A stretch of 64,000 nucleotides of DNA from Clostridia bacterium. GTDB lineage: Bacteria; Bacillota; Clostridia; Acetivibrionales; DSM-27016. Positions 9,033 to 18,048 of the stretch are shown piece after piece. The stretch lies in assembly GCA_026414765.1 (NCBI GenBank), contig JAOAIJ010000010.1, positions 53,540-117,539 of the forward strand, in the 5' to 3' direction. The translations under genes were made by a program, and so were the position numbers. The notes beneath the pieces are model-generated. The model was given only the letters and a program-made list of their open reading frames with translations, made no database searches and was not told where the DNA came from. The stretch's first letter is position 1. Each line of letters opens with the position of its first letter.

Positions 9033-10247
9033 ATGAAAAAATATATAATGACCAGGTTTGTTATTCTTCTGGCCTTTGTTATGCTTTTTACAGCCGGATG
9101 CTCACCTGCTAGCCCTGAAGAACCGGAATCAAGCTCAACAACTGTAGTGAGTACTGATAAAATCGAAGCAGCCGCACCTGCCATGGAACAAGAATCTGAA
9201 ACTACACCCCCCTACTATCCAACTACAGAGTGGAAAAAATCATCACCGGAAACTCAGGGAATGGATTCTAACCAGCTGACAAAAGTATTTCATGATATCA
9301 AGAATAAGGAGCTTCCCTTACACAGCATCATTATTATACGGAATGGCTACATAGTTGCAGAGGCATACTTTGAACCATATACAATAAGTTCAAAACACAA
9401 TTTATATTCCGTAACTAAAAGCCTTACGTCCACACTGGTTGGTATCGCTATAAATGAGGGCTATATTAAAGGAGTAAACCAAAAGGTCATTGATATTTTC
9501 CCTGATATAAAAATCGAGAAAAACGATTTAAACACAGAAAGCATCACCATAAAAGACTTACTCACCATGTCGGCGGGACATACTGAGGATTATGTCGGAC
9601 ATACGTATAGCAGCATGAACTGGCCTCAGGATTTTTTCAACCTGCCTTTCAGCTTCAGACCCGGAGAAAAGTTTTTATATGACAGCAGCGCTTCTCATTT
9701 ACTGGCAGAAATAATATACAAAACAACCGGTAAGAAACCTGAAGAATATGCTAAAGAACATATATTTACTCCCCTGGGAATAACGGATTATAACTGGGAA
9801 ATGCTTAATACAGGGATTAACACCGGAGGCTGGGGACTTCAGCTCAAGCCAAGAGATATGGCAAAGTTCGGTTACCTATTCTTAAAGAAAGGAAAATGGG
9901 AAGAAAAGCAGCTTGTGCCAGAAGAGTGGGTTAAAGAAGCTACCTCAAAACACATTGAGAGTTATTGGGGAGATAACAAGGGTGACAATTACGGGTATCA
10001 GTGGTGGATGAATCCCTACGGTGGATACAGAGCTGACGGCTATGCCGGCCAATACATAGTGGTTATGCCTGAGTACAATTTGATTACGGTTTTTACAGGA
10101 GAAATGAATAATGAAGAAAGAGCTGAACCCTTCAGATATATGAAGGAATATATTCTTCCGTCAGTAAAATCAGATATCCCCCTGAAAAAGAATGCGGCAG
10201 CAAATCGAGCTCTAGGTGAAGCAATAATGCGAGCAGAAGAACCTTGA
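9033..10247 (+). CDS. Lipoprotein serine hydrolase, class C beta-lactamase / PBP-like
   Basis: The N-terminus MKKYIMTRFVILLAFVMLF followed by TAGC is a lipoprotein signal peptide, so the enzyme is anchored outside the membrane. A Ser/Thr/Glu-rich linker (residues 25-60) leads to a beta-lactamase-fold domain with the SxxK nucleophile in YSVTKSLTSTLVG, a Tyr motif around FLYDSSASHLLAEI and a GGWGL loop. Family members include D-Ala carboxypeptidases, esterases and class C beta-lactamases; the substrate cannot be assigned from sequence. GGAGG lies 9 nt before the ATG. A terminator follows directly. Confidence 0.88.
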   Translation: MKKYIMTRFVILLAFVMLFTAGCSPASPEEPESSSTTVVSTDKIEAAAPAMEQESETTPPYYPTTEWKKSSPETQGMDSNQLTKVFHDIKNKELPLHSIIIIRNGYIVAEAYFEPYTISSKHNLYSVTKSLTSTLVGIAINEGYIKGVNQKVIDIFPDIKIEKNDLNTESITIKDLLTMSAGHTEDYVGHTYSSMNWPQDFFNLPFSFRPGEKFLYDSSASHLLAEIIYKTTGKKPEEYAKEHIFTPLGITDYNWEMLNTGINTGGWGLQLKPRDMAKFGYLFLKKGKWEEKQLVPEEWVKEATSKHIESYWGDNKGDNYGYQWWMNPYGGYRADGYAGQYIVVMPEYNLITVFTGEMNNEERAEPFRYMKEYILPSVKSDIPLKKNAAANRALGEAIMRAEEP

Positions 10248-10275
10248 GTTTATTCTTTGCAACTTTATGAAGATA

Positions 10276-10319
10276 AGCGGATTCTCCCGGTATTTCCAGT
10301 TCAGGAGAATCCGCTTTTT
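10276..10319. terminator. Terminator between convergent genes
   Basis: Arms 10276-10287 and 10304-10315 form a perfect 12-bp stem (AGCGGATTCTCC) with a 16-nt loop and T5 on the plus strand. The minus-strand neighbour stops at 10318, so the hairpin can serve both genes. Confidence 0.85.
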
Positions 10320-11304
10320 ACATCAGCAGCTCATATTTATCCATAAATTTTTTATGATACTCTATTTCATCTACTACCTCCTGGAGTTTTGTTACATATA
10401 TTTTTTCCGACCAGCTCCTCTTGCTGTTATAGTACTTGTTTACAACCCTCCAGAATTTTTGTGGAAATTGAAGCATAATCTTCATTACATACATTTCATC
10501 ATCAGTTATTACCTCTGCAGTTCTGTAGCTATCTACTATCACTTTAGCTTCATAAATATCCCAGTTGCATTTTCTCATTTTTCTCCTAATTAAGTTAGCC
10601 AGGTCATATATCTTCAGCTCAAAACAGCAAAAGTCAAAGTTTATTAAGTAGTATTTATCAGAGCTGTAAATAATGTTATGGTGTGTAAAATCATGATGGC
10701 ATAACAATCCTTCGCTTTTTGTAGCCGCTACCAGTTCATCATATTTTGATAAGCTTATCATTTGTATAGCCTGCTCTCCGAGTGTATTAAAATAGTTAAA
10801 ATAATCAAGGAACATGTAGTCAAATTTGCTTCTGCCTTTTCTTGCCACCTTTCTAAGCTTTTTTATCTCATCTAGTCTTTTTCCGAAGTATGAGGGGAGC
10901 TTTCCTAGTTCATCCCGGGTTTTACTCCCTTCCGGTGCTAAAAAACCTCTGGAGGCACTATGCAGGTTTGCAAGCAGTATTGAAGCGTTAATAATATCTT
11001 TTCTATTATCAAAACTGCATTCTACCCCTTCTATAAAATCACTGACAGTAAAGTTACTGCCGTCAACTTCTATATATGGAAGTCTATCTGTCGTACACAA
11101 ATACCTATCTATATTTCTGAAACCTTTCACATATAAATGCTCTTTCACACCATGCGTAAATAATATCCTTTCCCCTGCCAAACTGTTTTTCCGCAGCAGC
11201 TTCTTTCCCCTCTGGGTATTTAAAATGAAAGCATCCTTGTGGGGAGTTATACTTTTTATGTCCAAGTCATACTTAGCGGCAATATCCTTATCTATATCCT
11301 GCAT
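10318..11304 (-). CDS. CotS-family spore coat protein / APH-like kinase
   Basis: The protein has the aminoglycoside-phosphotransferase/choline-kinase fold used by the CotS and YutH spore coat family. The catalytic loop is CHHDFTHHNII (HxDxxxxN) and a metal-binding Asp follows in INFDFCC. In spores such proteins are coat components, some of them active kinases; the substrate is unknown here. The open frame continues upstream to 11418 with a hydrophobic stretch, but GGAGG lies 5 nt before the ATG at 11304 (MQDIDKDIAAKYDLDI), giving the normal CotS length of 328 residues. The apparent membrane segment in the longer frame is therefore probably not translated. Confidence 0.85.
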   Translation of the reverse strand: MQDIDKDIAAKYDLDIKSITPHKDAFILNTQRGKKLLRKNSLAGERILFTHGVKEHLYVKGFRNIDRYLCTTDRLPYIEVDGSNFTVSDFIEGVECSFDNRKDIINASILLANLHSASRGFLAPEGSKTRDELGKLPSYFGKRLDEIKKLRKVARKGRSKFDYMFLDYFNYFNTLGEQAIQMISLSKYDELVAATKSEGLLCHHDFTHHNIIYSSDKYYLINFDFCCFELKIYDLANLIRRKMRKCNWDIYEAKVIVDSYRTAEVITDDEMYVMKIMLQFPQKFWRVVNKYYNSKRSWSEKIYVTKLQEVVDEIEYHKKFMDKYELLM

Positions 11305-11659
11305 ATTGACCTCCACTTGTGCAGCAAAACTGCTTAAGGCTAAGGTTGAGATTAAGCCTGTAAAGATATAAGCTGCCAATGTCCAGTATTGATTATTAAG
11401 TAATTCCACGCAACGCATTAATTTATTAATAACAACCCTAAAACCATATTATAGAAGCTGTTTCAAAATTGGTAAAATGCTAATAGTAATGAGTCGCTTG
11501 ACTATCCACTATGTATTTGAACTTAATCTTAATCTCAACCTGCACATATTTGTGTGCATTATAAATATATGCCGCGAGTATTTTCCCTAGAAGAGCAAAA
11601 TTGCAACGCAGATCTGCTCTTCTTACAATTAGTGCTAAGAAGCCTTTATTTGCAAACTC
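11305..11659. other. Intergenic gap, 355 bp
   Basis: No coding potential is seen. It contains the minus-strand RBS of the CotS-like gene and one inverted repeat (GAAGAGCA ... TGCTCTTC, roughly 11588-11621) without a convincing U-tract, perhaps a weak terminator for the glycosyltransferase gene. Confidence 0.5.
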
Positions 11660-12907
11660 TCATCCGGAGCCCTTGATAACCGCTGCACAAAAAGATTTAC
11701 ACAACGAATAAACTGTATAAATAAAGTATGCGCTAAAGACAGATAATAGCGGAAGCAAAGGAAAAGCATACCTGTCAAAGGCCATGTATACACAATGTAC
11801 AGCATTAAAATACAGTATTACGGATATTGGCAGGACGTACTTATGTATTTTGTTGAAGAGCAGTAGAGCAATCCCCAAAAATCCCAATAAAATAATGTAG
11901 TGGTGTGCCAATACGAAATACCGGCTTATACCAAAAAACTGTTTCCAGTAAAACGCACTATTCCAGAGATAGAAGGTTTTCCCTAATATAAACCACCTTA
12001 TGTATCCAAAAAAGTCCCTGTTAAGTTCAGCTTTTATCCTATCTTTTGCAACACTGACTTCTATTCTATTCGTTTCATACGCATTTCTACCCAGTTTGTA
12101 ATATACAATATTTTCAGGTGTTTGCTTATAATCGACATATGTGCCCTGGAGCATAGGATTACCGCTTGATGCCGCAAGCGGTATAAACTCTCCATATTCC
12201 CGGTAGTTTCTCAACCACCATGGCGACATTATTATTGAAAATACCGCCAACATCACCGCACCATACTTAATTATTTGAGTCACCTTCATTTTAAAGTTCA
12301 CAAGCAGATAAAAGAAGAAGAGTATAGGATATAGTGCAACCGTAGGCCTGCATAGTGTTGCAGCTGTCCAGATCAATCCCAGAATAGTAACTTTCATGTA
12401 TCCGGGCTCACTTAAAAACCTTAGTGATAGGTAAATTAACAGGCATAACAGCATGGTAAAAACTGTTTCCGTCAGCATATATCCGACAGTAATAATGTTA
12501 GGAATGTAAAATGCCATAAGAAGGGCAGCTATTAAGCCGGTTACCTTATTAAAATAAAATTTAGCCGTCAGATATACCAATATAATAGTTATACAGCTTA
12601 GGACAGCTTGAATAACTCTCACGATTTGCAGACTTGCTAACCCATATCCGAATATTTTGAATACAGATGCAAGAAACATCGGATACAATGGCATGATAAA
12701 TACTGTGGGCTCATTATAATTGTGAAAGGTGAAAGTACCCCTTTCTGCAAGAACTATTGCACTTTTTATATAATTTATATCATCACTGCCCAGTGTCAGT
12801 AAATTTTTGTATCTGGCAATCAATACAAGCTTTATTACCAGAGATAATCCTACTAATATAGCAAGGATACAATTTGAATAATTTTTCTTAAACATAAAAA
12901 ACCCCAT
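11660..12907 (-). CDS. GT-C fold membrane glycosyltransferase (PMT/ArnT-like)
   Basis: This 415-residue polytopic protein has about ten hydrophobic helices. After the first helix a short external loop carries an acidic pair (LGSDDINYIKSA), which is the usual catalytic or metal site of GT-C enzymes using polyprenyl-phosphate sugars. EPTVFIMPLYPMFLASVF is typical of the PMT_2/GT39-like group. It would act on the outer membrane face to glycosylate protein or cell-wall polymer. The start is uncertain: neither the ATG at 12907 nor the one at 12895 has a clear ribosome binding site, though GGGG precedes the second. No linked glycan genes are present. Confidence 0.8.
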   Translation of the reverse strand: MGFFMFKKNYSNCILAILVGLSLVIKLVLIARYKNLLTLGSDDINYIKSAIVLAERGTFTFHNYNEPTVFIMPLYPMFLASVFKIFGYGLASLQIVRVIQAVLSCITIILVYLTAKFYFNKVTGLIAALLMAFYIPNIITVGYMLTETVFTMLLCLLIYLSLRFLSEPGYMKVTILGLIWTAATLCRPTVALYPILFFFYLLVNFKMKVTQIIKYGAVMLAVFSIIMSPWWLRNYREYGEFIPLAASSGNPMLQGTYVDYKQTPENIVYYKLGRNAYETNRIEVSVAKDRIKAELNRDFFGYIRWFILGKTFYLWNSAFYWKQFFGISRYFVLAHHYIILLGFLGIALLLFNKIHKYVLPISVILYFNAVHCVYMAFDRYAFPLLPLLSVFSAYFIYTVYSLCKSFCAAVIKGSG

Positions 12908-13004
12908 ATTCAGATATTAGATAGCTGAGCCAAAATAAGCCCATTTCTCTTTCTAAATAAAGGTTTTCTAAAAATAAAAAAAATATTCAAATTGTGGAAA
13001 TATT

Positions 13005-13262
13005 TTAGTTGCCTACTATTCTCTTATCTAAACTATTAAGAAAGTATCCATTCATATATAATCTATATAAACGCTTACAAAAATTTTTATCAAAAAACAA
13101 AGGCCTTTTTTCTTCTTCCAAAATATCATTTATAAACTTAAATTTGCTGGTAGTAAGTGAATTATAATCTCTAACAGATATTTTTCCTTCTAATGTTTGT
13201 TCCTGACATATTTCAAGAAATTTCACTGTTTCCCTGATAAGTCTGTCCATCAGGTAATCCAT
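13005..13262 (-). CDS. Small hypothetical protein, 85 residues
   Basis: I do not recognise this protein. It starts MDYLMDRLIRETVKFLEICQ, is predicted mostly helical and soluble, has one Cys near each end, and ends with RIVGN. The open frame extends to 13304, but AGGAAGTG 6-7 nt before the ATG at 13262 favours the shorter form. It is preceded by its own promoter and an intrinsic terminator that may act as an attenuator (13389-13504), suggesting regulated expression. Confidence 0.6.
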   Translation of the reverse strand: MDYLMDRLIRETVKFLEICQEQTLEGKISVRDYNSLTTSKFKFINDILEEEKRPLFFDKNFCKRLYRLYMNGYFLNSLDKRIVGN

Positions 13263-13388
13263 TTTATCACTTCCTTTCATATGAATCTTACACACCAAAG
13301 CCAAGATTTTTATTGTTTTGTCTCCTGGGCTAACTAAAGAGGAACTTGAGAGAAATTGTTTACTGGTAACTTGGGAGTTAAAAAAAGG

Positions 13389-13440
13389 GCGCTGACAACC
13401 TCCCCCTTATATCTATTTATCTATTTTTAGTTATCAGCGC
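13389..13440 (-). terminator. Isolated intrinsic terminator / possible attenuator
   Basis: Arms 13430-13440 and 13389-13399 form an 11-bp stem with a 30-nt loop, followed on the minus strand by CC and seven U. The single wobble is U-G on minus and A-C on plus, so the RNA is from the minus strand. It lies about 35 nt after the promoter at 13476-13504 and about 130 nt before the 85-residue gene, with no gene between promoter and terminator. Confidence 0.7.
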
Positions 13441-13475
13441 TGATTCATAAACTAAACTTTTAATCACCTATGTTT

Positions 13476-13504
13476 ATGTTATTATAAATGAGAAAAATTG
13501 TCAA
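13476..13504 (-). promoter_or_regulatory. Candidate sigma-A promoter
   Basis: On the minus strand TTGACA (13504-13499), a 17-bp spacer and TAACAT (13481-13476). The RNA would start near 13469 and meet the terminator hairpin at 13440. Confidence 0.55.
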
Positions 13505-13621
13505 TATATGGTATATTAAAATCATGTTATATTTCTATTACATTTTTCTACTAATTTCTATTCCATTATATACCATATTATTGCTGACTTATTATTTATT
13601 TTACATTTTTCGATTATATAT

Positions 13622-13653
13622 AAAAGCAGGCTGAAGATGTTCAGCCTGCTTTT
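13622..13653. terminator. Terminator of the por operon
   Basis: A perfect 14-bp stem (13622-13635 with 13640-13653) has a GATG loop and ends in A4/T4, placed about 20 nt after the porB stop. Confidence 0.9.
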
Positions 13654-13674
13654 ATTATTAATAAACTTTTATCA

Positions 13675-14610
13675 CTATGCCTGTCCTGCAAGCTTTAATA
13701 GATTTTCCCATCTCTTGTCTACTTCAGTCTGGATTTCTTCAATCATGTATTCATTTCCAGCTTTGAAGAGGTGTTTGAATCTACCCTGAACCTTCAAGAA
13801 ATCTTTAATAGGAAGCTTGTTCTTTGGTATATAGTTAACTATATACTTACCATCAATTACTTCGTATAATGGCCAGAAACAAGTTTCTACAGCCAGCTTG
13901 TTCAATTCCATCAAGTCAGGAGTATTGTACTGCCATCCTCTCGGACATGGAGCCAATACGTTCATAAATGCAGGTCCTTTTGTATATATAGCCTTTTCAG
14001 ACTTTTCATATAGATCTTTCATGTTTCCAATTGCAGCTGTCTGGCAAACATATGGAAGATGGTGGTTAGCCATAACCTCTGTAAGGTCTTTTCTCCACTG
14101 CTGCTTACCTGGAATCTTCTTTCCTGCAGGTGATGTTGTTGTATCTGCATATTTAGGAGTTGCTGAGGATCTCTGTATACCAGTGTTCATGTATGCTCCA
14201 TTGTCATAGCAAACATAAACCATGTCATGTCCTCTTTCCATTGCACCAGATAATGACTGCAAGCCTATATCATAAGTTCCGCCGTCACCACCGAAGGCTA
14301 TAAATTTAGTTTCCCCTTCAAGCTTACCTCTCTTTTTCATCGCAACGTAAGCCGCTTCTGCTCCGGATACCGATGCAGCTGAGTTTTCAAAAGCGTTATG
14401 AATAAATGAATCCTTCCATGCAGTGTATGGATAAAGGAAAGTTGTAACTTCCAAACATCCTGTTGCACTTCCTATAACAGCATGGTCTTCAGGTTTTAAT
14501 GCTCTTAATATCTGTCTGACAACTACAGGAGCACCACAACCTGCACACATTCTATGTCCACCGGTAAGTCTTTCCGGCTTTTTTGCAGCTTCCTTCAAAT
14601 TATAAGCCAT
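13675..14610 (-). CDS. porB: Pyruvate:ferredoxin oxidoreductase, beta (TPP-binding) subunit
   Basis: This is the thiamine-diphosphate-binding subunit of the four-subunit PFOR, which splits pyruvate to acetyl-CoA and CO2 with reduction of ferredoxin. MCAGCGAPVVVRQIL near residue 21 supplies N-terminal cysteines. The TPP motif begins GGDGGTYDIGLQSL and continues to the Asn in YDNGAYMNTG. Length is 311 residues. It is last in porC-porD-porA-porB, 11 bp after porA. Related 2-oxoacid oxidoreductases (VOR, IOR) share the fold; a pyruvate substrate is inferred from subunit similarity and clostridial metabolism. Confidence 0.93.
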   Translation of the reverse strand: MAYNLKEAAKKPERLTGGHRMCAGCGAPVVVRQILRALKPEDHAVIGSATGCLEVTTFLYPYTAWKDSFIHNAFENSAASVSGAEAAYVAMKKRGKLEGETKFIAFGGDGGTYDIGLQSLSGAMERGHDMVYVCYDNGAYMNTGIQRSSATPKYADTTTSPAGKKIPGKQQWRKDLTEVMANHHLPYVCQTAAIGNMKDLYEKSEKAIYTKGPAFMNVLAPCPRGWQYNTPDLMELNKLAVETCFWPLYEVIDGKYIVNYIPKNKLPIKDFLKVQGRFKHLFKAGNEYMIEEIQTEVDKRWENLLKLAGQA

Positions 14611-14621
14611 TAGTGCACCTC

Positions 14622-15806
14622 CTATTCTCTTACGCCCAGGTAGTTGTATACTGACTCAACCTTACCTGTGCTTGCGATTTTTAATAATTCATCATATACA
14701 AACTCAATGGTTTCTGTCTTAACGTCTCTTCCACCCAAACCATAGATATAGTTAACAACCTTAGGTCCGAATACACCCTTTGCGTAAAGGGCACTTGTTA
14801 TTTCTGTAAATAATGGACCTGCAGCAGCATTGAAGCTGTCACACTTATCCATTACAGCTATTGCTTTAAACTTTGACAATGCAGCAACTATTTCATCTAC
14901 AGGGAATGGTCTGAATACTCTTGGCTTAATTAAGCCTATCTTTTTACCCTGTGCTCTTAACTGATCAACAACGTATTTTGCAGTTCCTGCTGTTGAGTTC
15001 AGTATTACAGCAACTACTTCTGCATCTTCTGTCTTATACTCTTCAAACAGGCCGTATTTTCTTCCTGTCATTTTTTCAAACTCAGCTGATACTTCAAGAA
15101 TAACTTTTTTAGCATTCATCATTGCCTGAGCCTGCTGTCTCTTATGCTCAAAGCAGTGTGTGAAGTGATCCAAAGGACCAACAGCTATAGGAGTTTCTTT
15201 ATTCAAAAGATAATTTTCAGGCTTGTATTCTCCAACAAAAGCCTTAACCTTATCGTCTTCTACCAATTCAATATTTTCAACAGCATGGGAAGTGATAAAA
15301 CCATCCTGGCATACCATAACAGGAAGCATTACATCAGGATGCTCACCGATTCTGTTTGCCATAAGCATATTGTCATATGCTTCCTGGTTGTTTTCACTGT
15401 ATAACTGAATCCAACCTGAATCCCTTGCGCCCATTGAATCACTGTGGTCATTGTGTATATTCAGCGGACCTGAAAGAGTTCTGTTTACACATGCCATAAC
15501 TATAGGTAATCTTGAGCATGCAGCGATATAAAGAATTTCCCACATAAGTGCAAGACCATTTGCTGATGTAGCAGTCATTGCTCTCGCACCTGCTGCCTGT
15601 GCACCTACACAAGCTGACATAGCACTATGTTCTGATTCTACTGCAACAAACTCTGTATCAACAGCACCATCTGCAACAAAAGTTGAGAAGTACTGGGGAA
15701 CTTCAGTAGATGGAGTTATCGGGAAAGCCGCAACTACATCAGGATTTATCTGCTTCATGGCAACGGCCATAGCTTCGTTACCACTCATTCTTTCTCTAAT
15801 AGCCAT
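14622..15806 (-). CDS. porA: Pyruvate:ferredoxin oxidoreductase, alpha subunit
   Basis: The 394-residue alpha subunit carries the pyrimidine-binding domain (MSGNEAMAVAMKQINPDVVAAFPITPSTEVP, which includes the invariant ITPSTE) and the transketolase C-terminal-like domain (VGLIKPR-type region, here KKIGLIKPRVFRPFP). It pairs with porB to form the TPP active site. It is cotranscribed between porD and porB with short gaps (56 and 11 bp). The length and the AITPST-like motif fit PorA rather than VorA, but the two subfamilies overlap. Confidence 0.93.
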   Translation of the reverse strand: MAIRERMSGNEAMAVAMKQINPDVVAAFPITPSTEVPQYFSTFVADGAVDTEFVAVESEHSAMSACVGAQAAGARAMTATSANGLALMWEILYIAACSRLPIVMACVNRTLSGPLNIHNDHSDSMGARDSGWIQLYSENNQEAYDNMLMANRIGEHPDVMLPVMVCQDGFITSHAVENIELVEDDKVKAFVGEYKPENYLLNKETPIAVGPLDHFTHCFEHKRQQAQAMMNAKKVILEVSAEFEKMTGRKYGLFEEYKTEDAEVVAVILNSTAGTAKYVVDQLRAQGKKIGLIKPRVFRPFPVDEIVAALSKFKAIAVMDKCDSFNAAAGPLFTEITSALYAKGVFGPKVVNYIYGLGGRDVKTETIEFVYDELLKIASTGKVESVYNYLGVRE

Positions 15807-15862
15807 TTATTAATTCCCTCCTTAAAATTCATTTAAGCCCCCGGCATCTGTATCAATCCGGA

Positions 15863-16177
15863 TTACTTGCTTTCTTCTATAAAATCAATAGCCTTGAATG
15901 GGCATGCCTTTACACATACTCCACAGCCTTTACAATGATCATAATCAAAACCTGTCATGGCACCTTCTTCATTAACTAAAATTGATGAATCAGGGCATAC
16001 GGGGAAACATAACAGACATTGTTTGCATTTTTCCTGCAACCAAACAGGCTTCATTGAACGCCAGTCACCTGTCTTAAAAAGATGTGCATTACCAGCATAA
16101 GGTATTGTACCACCTTCGGTAATATCCTTCCAAGTTACATCAATAGAAACAGTTTTTAACTCCTTTTTGCAACTCAT
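15863..16177 (-). CDS. porD: Pyruvate:ferredoxin oxidoreductase, delta (2[4Fe-4S]) subunit
   Basis: This 104-residue ferredoxin-like subunit carries two CxxCxxCxxxCP clusters: CKQCLLCFPVCP and CKGCGVCVKACP. It moves electrons from the TPP site to external ferredoxin. Its ATG overlaps the porC stop codon by 4 bp (ATGA), which indicates translational coupling. Fused PFORs carry this module inside a single chain; here it is separate, as in the archaeal-type four-subunit enzyme. Confidence 0.95.
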   Translation of the reverse strand: MSCKKELKTVSIDVTWKDITEGGTIPYAGNAHLFKTGDWRSMKPVWLQEKCKQCLLCFPVCPDSSILVNEEGAMTGFDYDHCKGCGVCVKACPFKAIDFIEESK

Positions 16178-16752
16178 AACCCTTTCACCTCCTGCATTGA
16201 CCTTTCAAGAGCTTTAACATTACCTTCTACAACTTCAGGTTTCTTTGCAAATTTATGTTTAAAGGAATCAACCATATCTTCCAGGAATTTCTTCTCATCC
16301 ATAACACCGCTAACTTTTACTACAGCTCCAAGCATCGGAGTATTTGGGAAGTATTTGCCCAAAGTTTCTATGGAGATTGTTCTTGCATCTATTGTACAAA
16401 TTTTTCCTTTATATCCTTTCAATAAAGGCCTTACTTCTTCCGGTGTTTTAGTAGTGTTTATTATAATTGCACCTGATTCCTTCAAACCAGCTGTAACATC
16501 CACAGAAGTAAGAAGTGTATCATCAACAACTACAACAAACTCAGGTTCATAAATATTACAGTGAATTGTCAGCTTCTCGTCACTTATTCTGTTATACGCA
16601 GTAATAGGTGCACCCATTCTTTCTGAACCGTATTCCGGAAAACCTTGAATATACTTTCCGGTATTGAACGCTGCATCAGCGAGTAACAATGATGCAGTTT
16701 TTGCGCCTTGTCCACCTCGTCCATGCCATCTAATCTCAACAACCTTGCCCAT
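16174..16752 (-). CDS. porC: Pyruvate:ferredoxin oxidoreductase, gamma subunit
   Basis: The gamma subunit holds the CoA-binding side of the enzyme. It starts MGKVVEIRWHGRGGQGAKTA, the invariant HGRGGQG motif, followed by GKYIQGFPEYGSERMGAP. The open frame continues to 16800, but GAGGAGG lies 8 nt before the ATG at 16752, giving 192 residues. It is first in the operon, about 220 nt downstream of a near-consensus promoter, and overlaps porD by 4 bp. Confidence 0.94.
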   Translation of the reverse strand: MGKVVEIRWHGRGGQGAKTASLLLADAAFNTGKYIQGFPEYGSERMGAPITAYNRISDEKLTIHCNIYEPEFVVVVDDTLLTSVDVTAGLKESGAIIINTTKTPEEVRPLLKGYKGKICTIDARTISIETLGKYFPNTPMLGAVVKVSGVMDEKKFLEDMVDSFKHKFAKKPEVVEGNVKALERSMQEVKGL

Positions 16753-16979
16753 GTGGTAAACCTCCTCTTTATAATTAAATATAATGTTGCTATTGGTCAT
16801 ATTAGTTATAATGCAACAGCGGAAAGGATTGGCTGATTTAAGAAACTTTCAGGTTATATGTAAAAATCATGAAAGTATTCTTATATACAACATCAGGGAA
16901 TCAGTCATGTTTACATCCTTACCTGAAAATTAAAAATAACTGACTAACCAGACAACAATGTTATTTTCACTCAAATAAA

Positions 16980-17008
16980 AGTATACTTCCTTGTTTATTT
17001 TTTGTCAA
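16980..17008 (-). promoter_or_regulatory. Sigma-A promoter of porCDAB
   Basis: On the minus strand TTGACA (17008-17003), a 17-bp spacer and TATACT (16985-16980). It implies a 5' untranslated region of about 220 nt before porC, in which no known riboswitch was recognised. The rest of the 16753-17240 gap holds only the bofA terminator. Confidence 0.75.
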
Positions 17009-17170
17009 GCCACGAAGCATAAAACACTTATATATAGGGAACAATAGGTAGTTAAATTGTTCTTTGTATACAAGAAAAGACTATCGCCCTTTTGCAAGCG
17101 TAAAATGAAGGTTTATATATTTAGAAAATTAATCCATAAAGTATCAGCATAGTCTGCCACATAAAAAAGA

Positions 17171-17191
17171 AGCCAGTATTGCATACTGGCT
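17171..17191 (-). terminator. Terminator after bofA
   Basis: AGCCAGTAT and ATACTGGCT pair perfectly around a 3-nt loop, followed on the minus strand by TCTTTTTTAT. Confidence 0.85.
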
Positions 17192-17240
17192 CAGACCTCT
17201 AGATTAGGAAGTCAATGATTGTGTGTAATCAGTTATGACT

Positions 17241-17513
17241 TCAGATGCTAAAAATAACTTTGAATACTACCAGCAGTATTATTCCGGGTATTCCTAAAAA
17301 TCCTACTATCAAAGCAGATACAACATTTAAAGCAATATGATAGTTGAATACACCACCAATAAGGTTTATAAAAAGCAGTACTATCCCGCCTATTATTGCA
17401 TTATAAAGCAGTTTAACCAATATCTTCATAGGATATATACACATTCTCCCCAATAAAAATAAAATAATTATTCCAATAACATATGCAAATAGAACACTTA
17501 ACTCTATAGCCAT
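17241..17513 (-). CDS. bofA: Pro-sigma-K processing inhibitor BofA family protein
   Basis: BofA is a forespore outer-membrane protein that holds the SpoIVFB protease inactive until the forespore signal arrives. The protein has three hydrophobic segments and the family signature NLIGGVFNYHIALNVVSALIVGFLGIPG near the C-terminus. The open frame extends to a TTG at 17537; neither start has a clear ribosome binding site, and the ATG at 17513 (MAIELSVLFAYVIG) aligns best with the family as I recall it. A DUF2508 (YaaL-like) gene lies upstream, which matches the yaaL-bofA pair of Bacillus. Confidence 0.88.
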   Translation of the reverse strand: MAIELSVLFAYVIGIIILFLLGRMCIYPMKILVKLLYNAIIGGIVLLFINLIGGVFNYHIALNVVSALIVGFLGIPGIILLVVFKVIFSI

Positions 17514-17560
17514 AATTATATATATATACTTGGCCAAATATTTATTACAAAAACCATAAT

Positions 17561-17589
17561 AAAAAAGGTTGACTAAATCAACCTTTTTT
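17561..17589 (-). terminator. Terminator after the DUF2508 gene
   Basis: A perfect 12-bp stem (AAAAAAGGTTGA with TCAACCTTTTTT) has a CTAAA loop and lies between the DUF2508 gene and bofA. bofA would then need its own promoter or read-through. Confidence 0.85.
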
Positions 17590-17946
17590 TCAGTAACTTA
17601 AGTGATCTCTACCATATATTGATTCAGCTGTATCCAGGGAATCCAGGCGTATACCTTTTTCCTTTGCCTTTTTTATATAGTACTCATATCTTACCTGGCA
17701 AGCCTTAATTTTATAAGTGTAATAATCTACAAGCTCTTGCTCGTCTGCATAATTAAAATTAATATTTGCGTATATCCATTCACTTTTTGCGTCTCTTATA
17801 TTCTCTACAATTTCGAGATTTTCACAGGCCTGATCCGAAGAAATGATTTCGCTTTTTTCCTTAACTGATAAAAGCCTGATAAGCTTACCGAAAAAATTAA
17901 CTTTTCCAAGCTTTATATTGATGTTTTTTTGTGCATTTATATACAT
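17590..17946 (-). CDS. DUF2508 (YaaL-like) protein
   Basis: This 118-residue protein has an N-terminal basic amphipathic stretch (KLGKVNFFGKLIRLLSVKEKS) and a C-terminal helical YaaL/DUF2508 region: a Trp-containing helix DAKSEWIYANINFNYADEQE, then YYTYKIKACQVRYEYYIKKAKEKGI. Function is unknown; in Bacillus yaaL lies between recR and bofA. Here the bofA neighbour is kept but recR is not in the window. AAGGAG lies 7 nt before the ATG. Confidence 0.8.
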   Translation of the reverse strand: MYINAQKNINIKLGKVNFFGKLIRLLSVKEKSEIISSDQACENLEIVENIRDAKSEWIYANINFNYADEQELVDYYTYKIKACQVRYEYYIKKAKEKGIRLDSLDTAESIYGRDHLSY

Positions 17947-18048
17947 GTAAATTCTCCTTACACTTTCTAAATGTCATACATTCTAAGTATAAGCAGAATT
18001 TACCCTTTTTATACATCATTTTGAATATTTTGGTAATCAATTTAGTTA

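Noticed and set aside
17065..17074. TTGTATACAA palindrome upstream of the por promoter
   Set aside because: It is only 10 bp and palindromes of this size are frequent in AT-rich DNA; no link to the FadR-type regulator could be shown.
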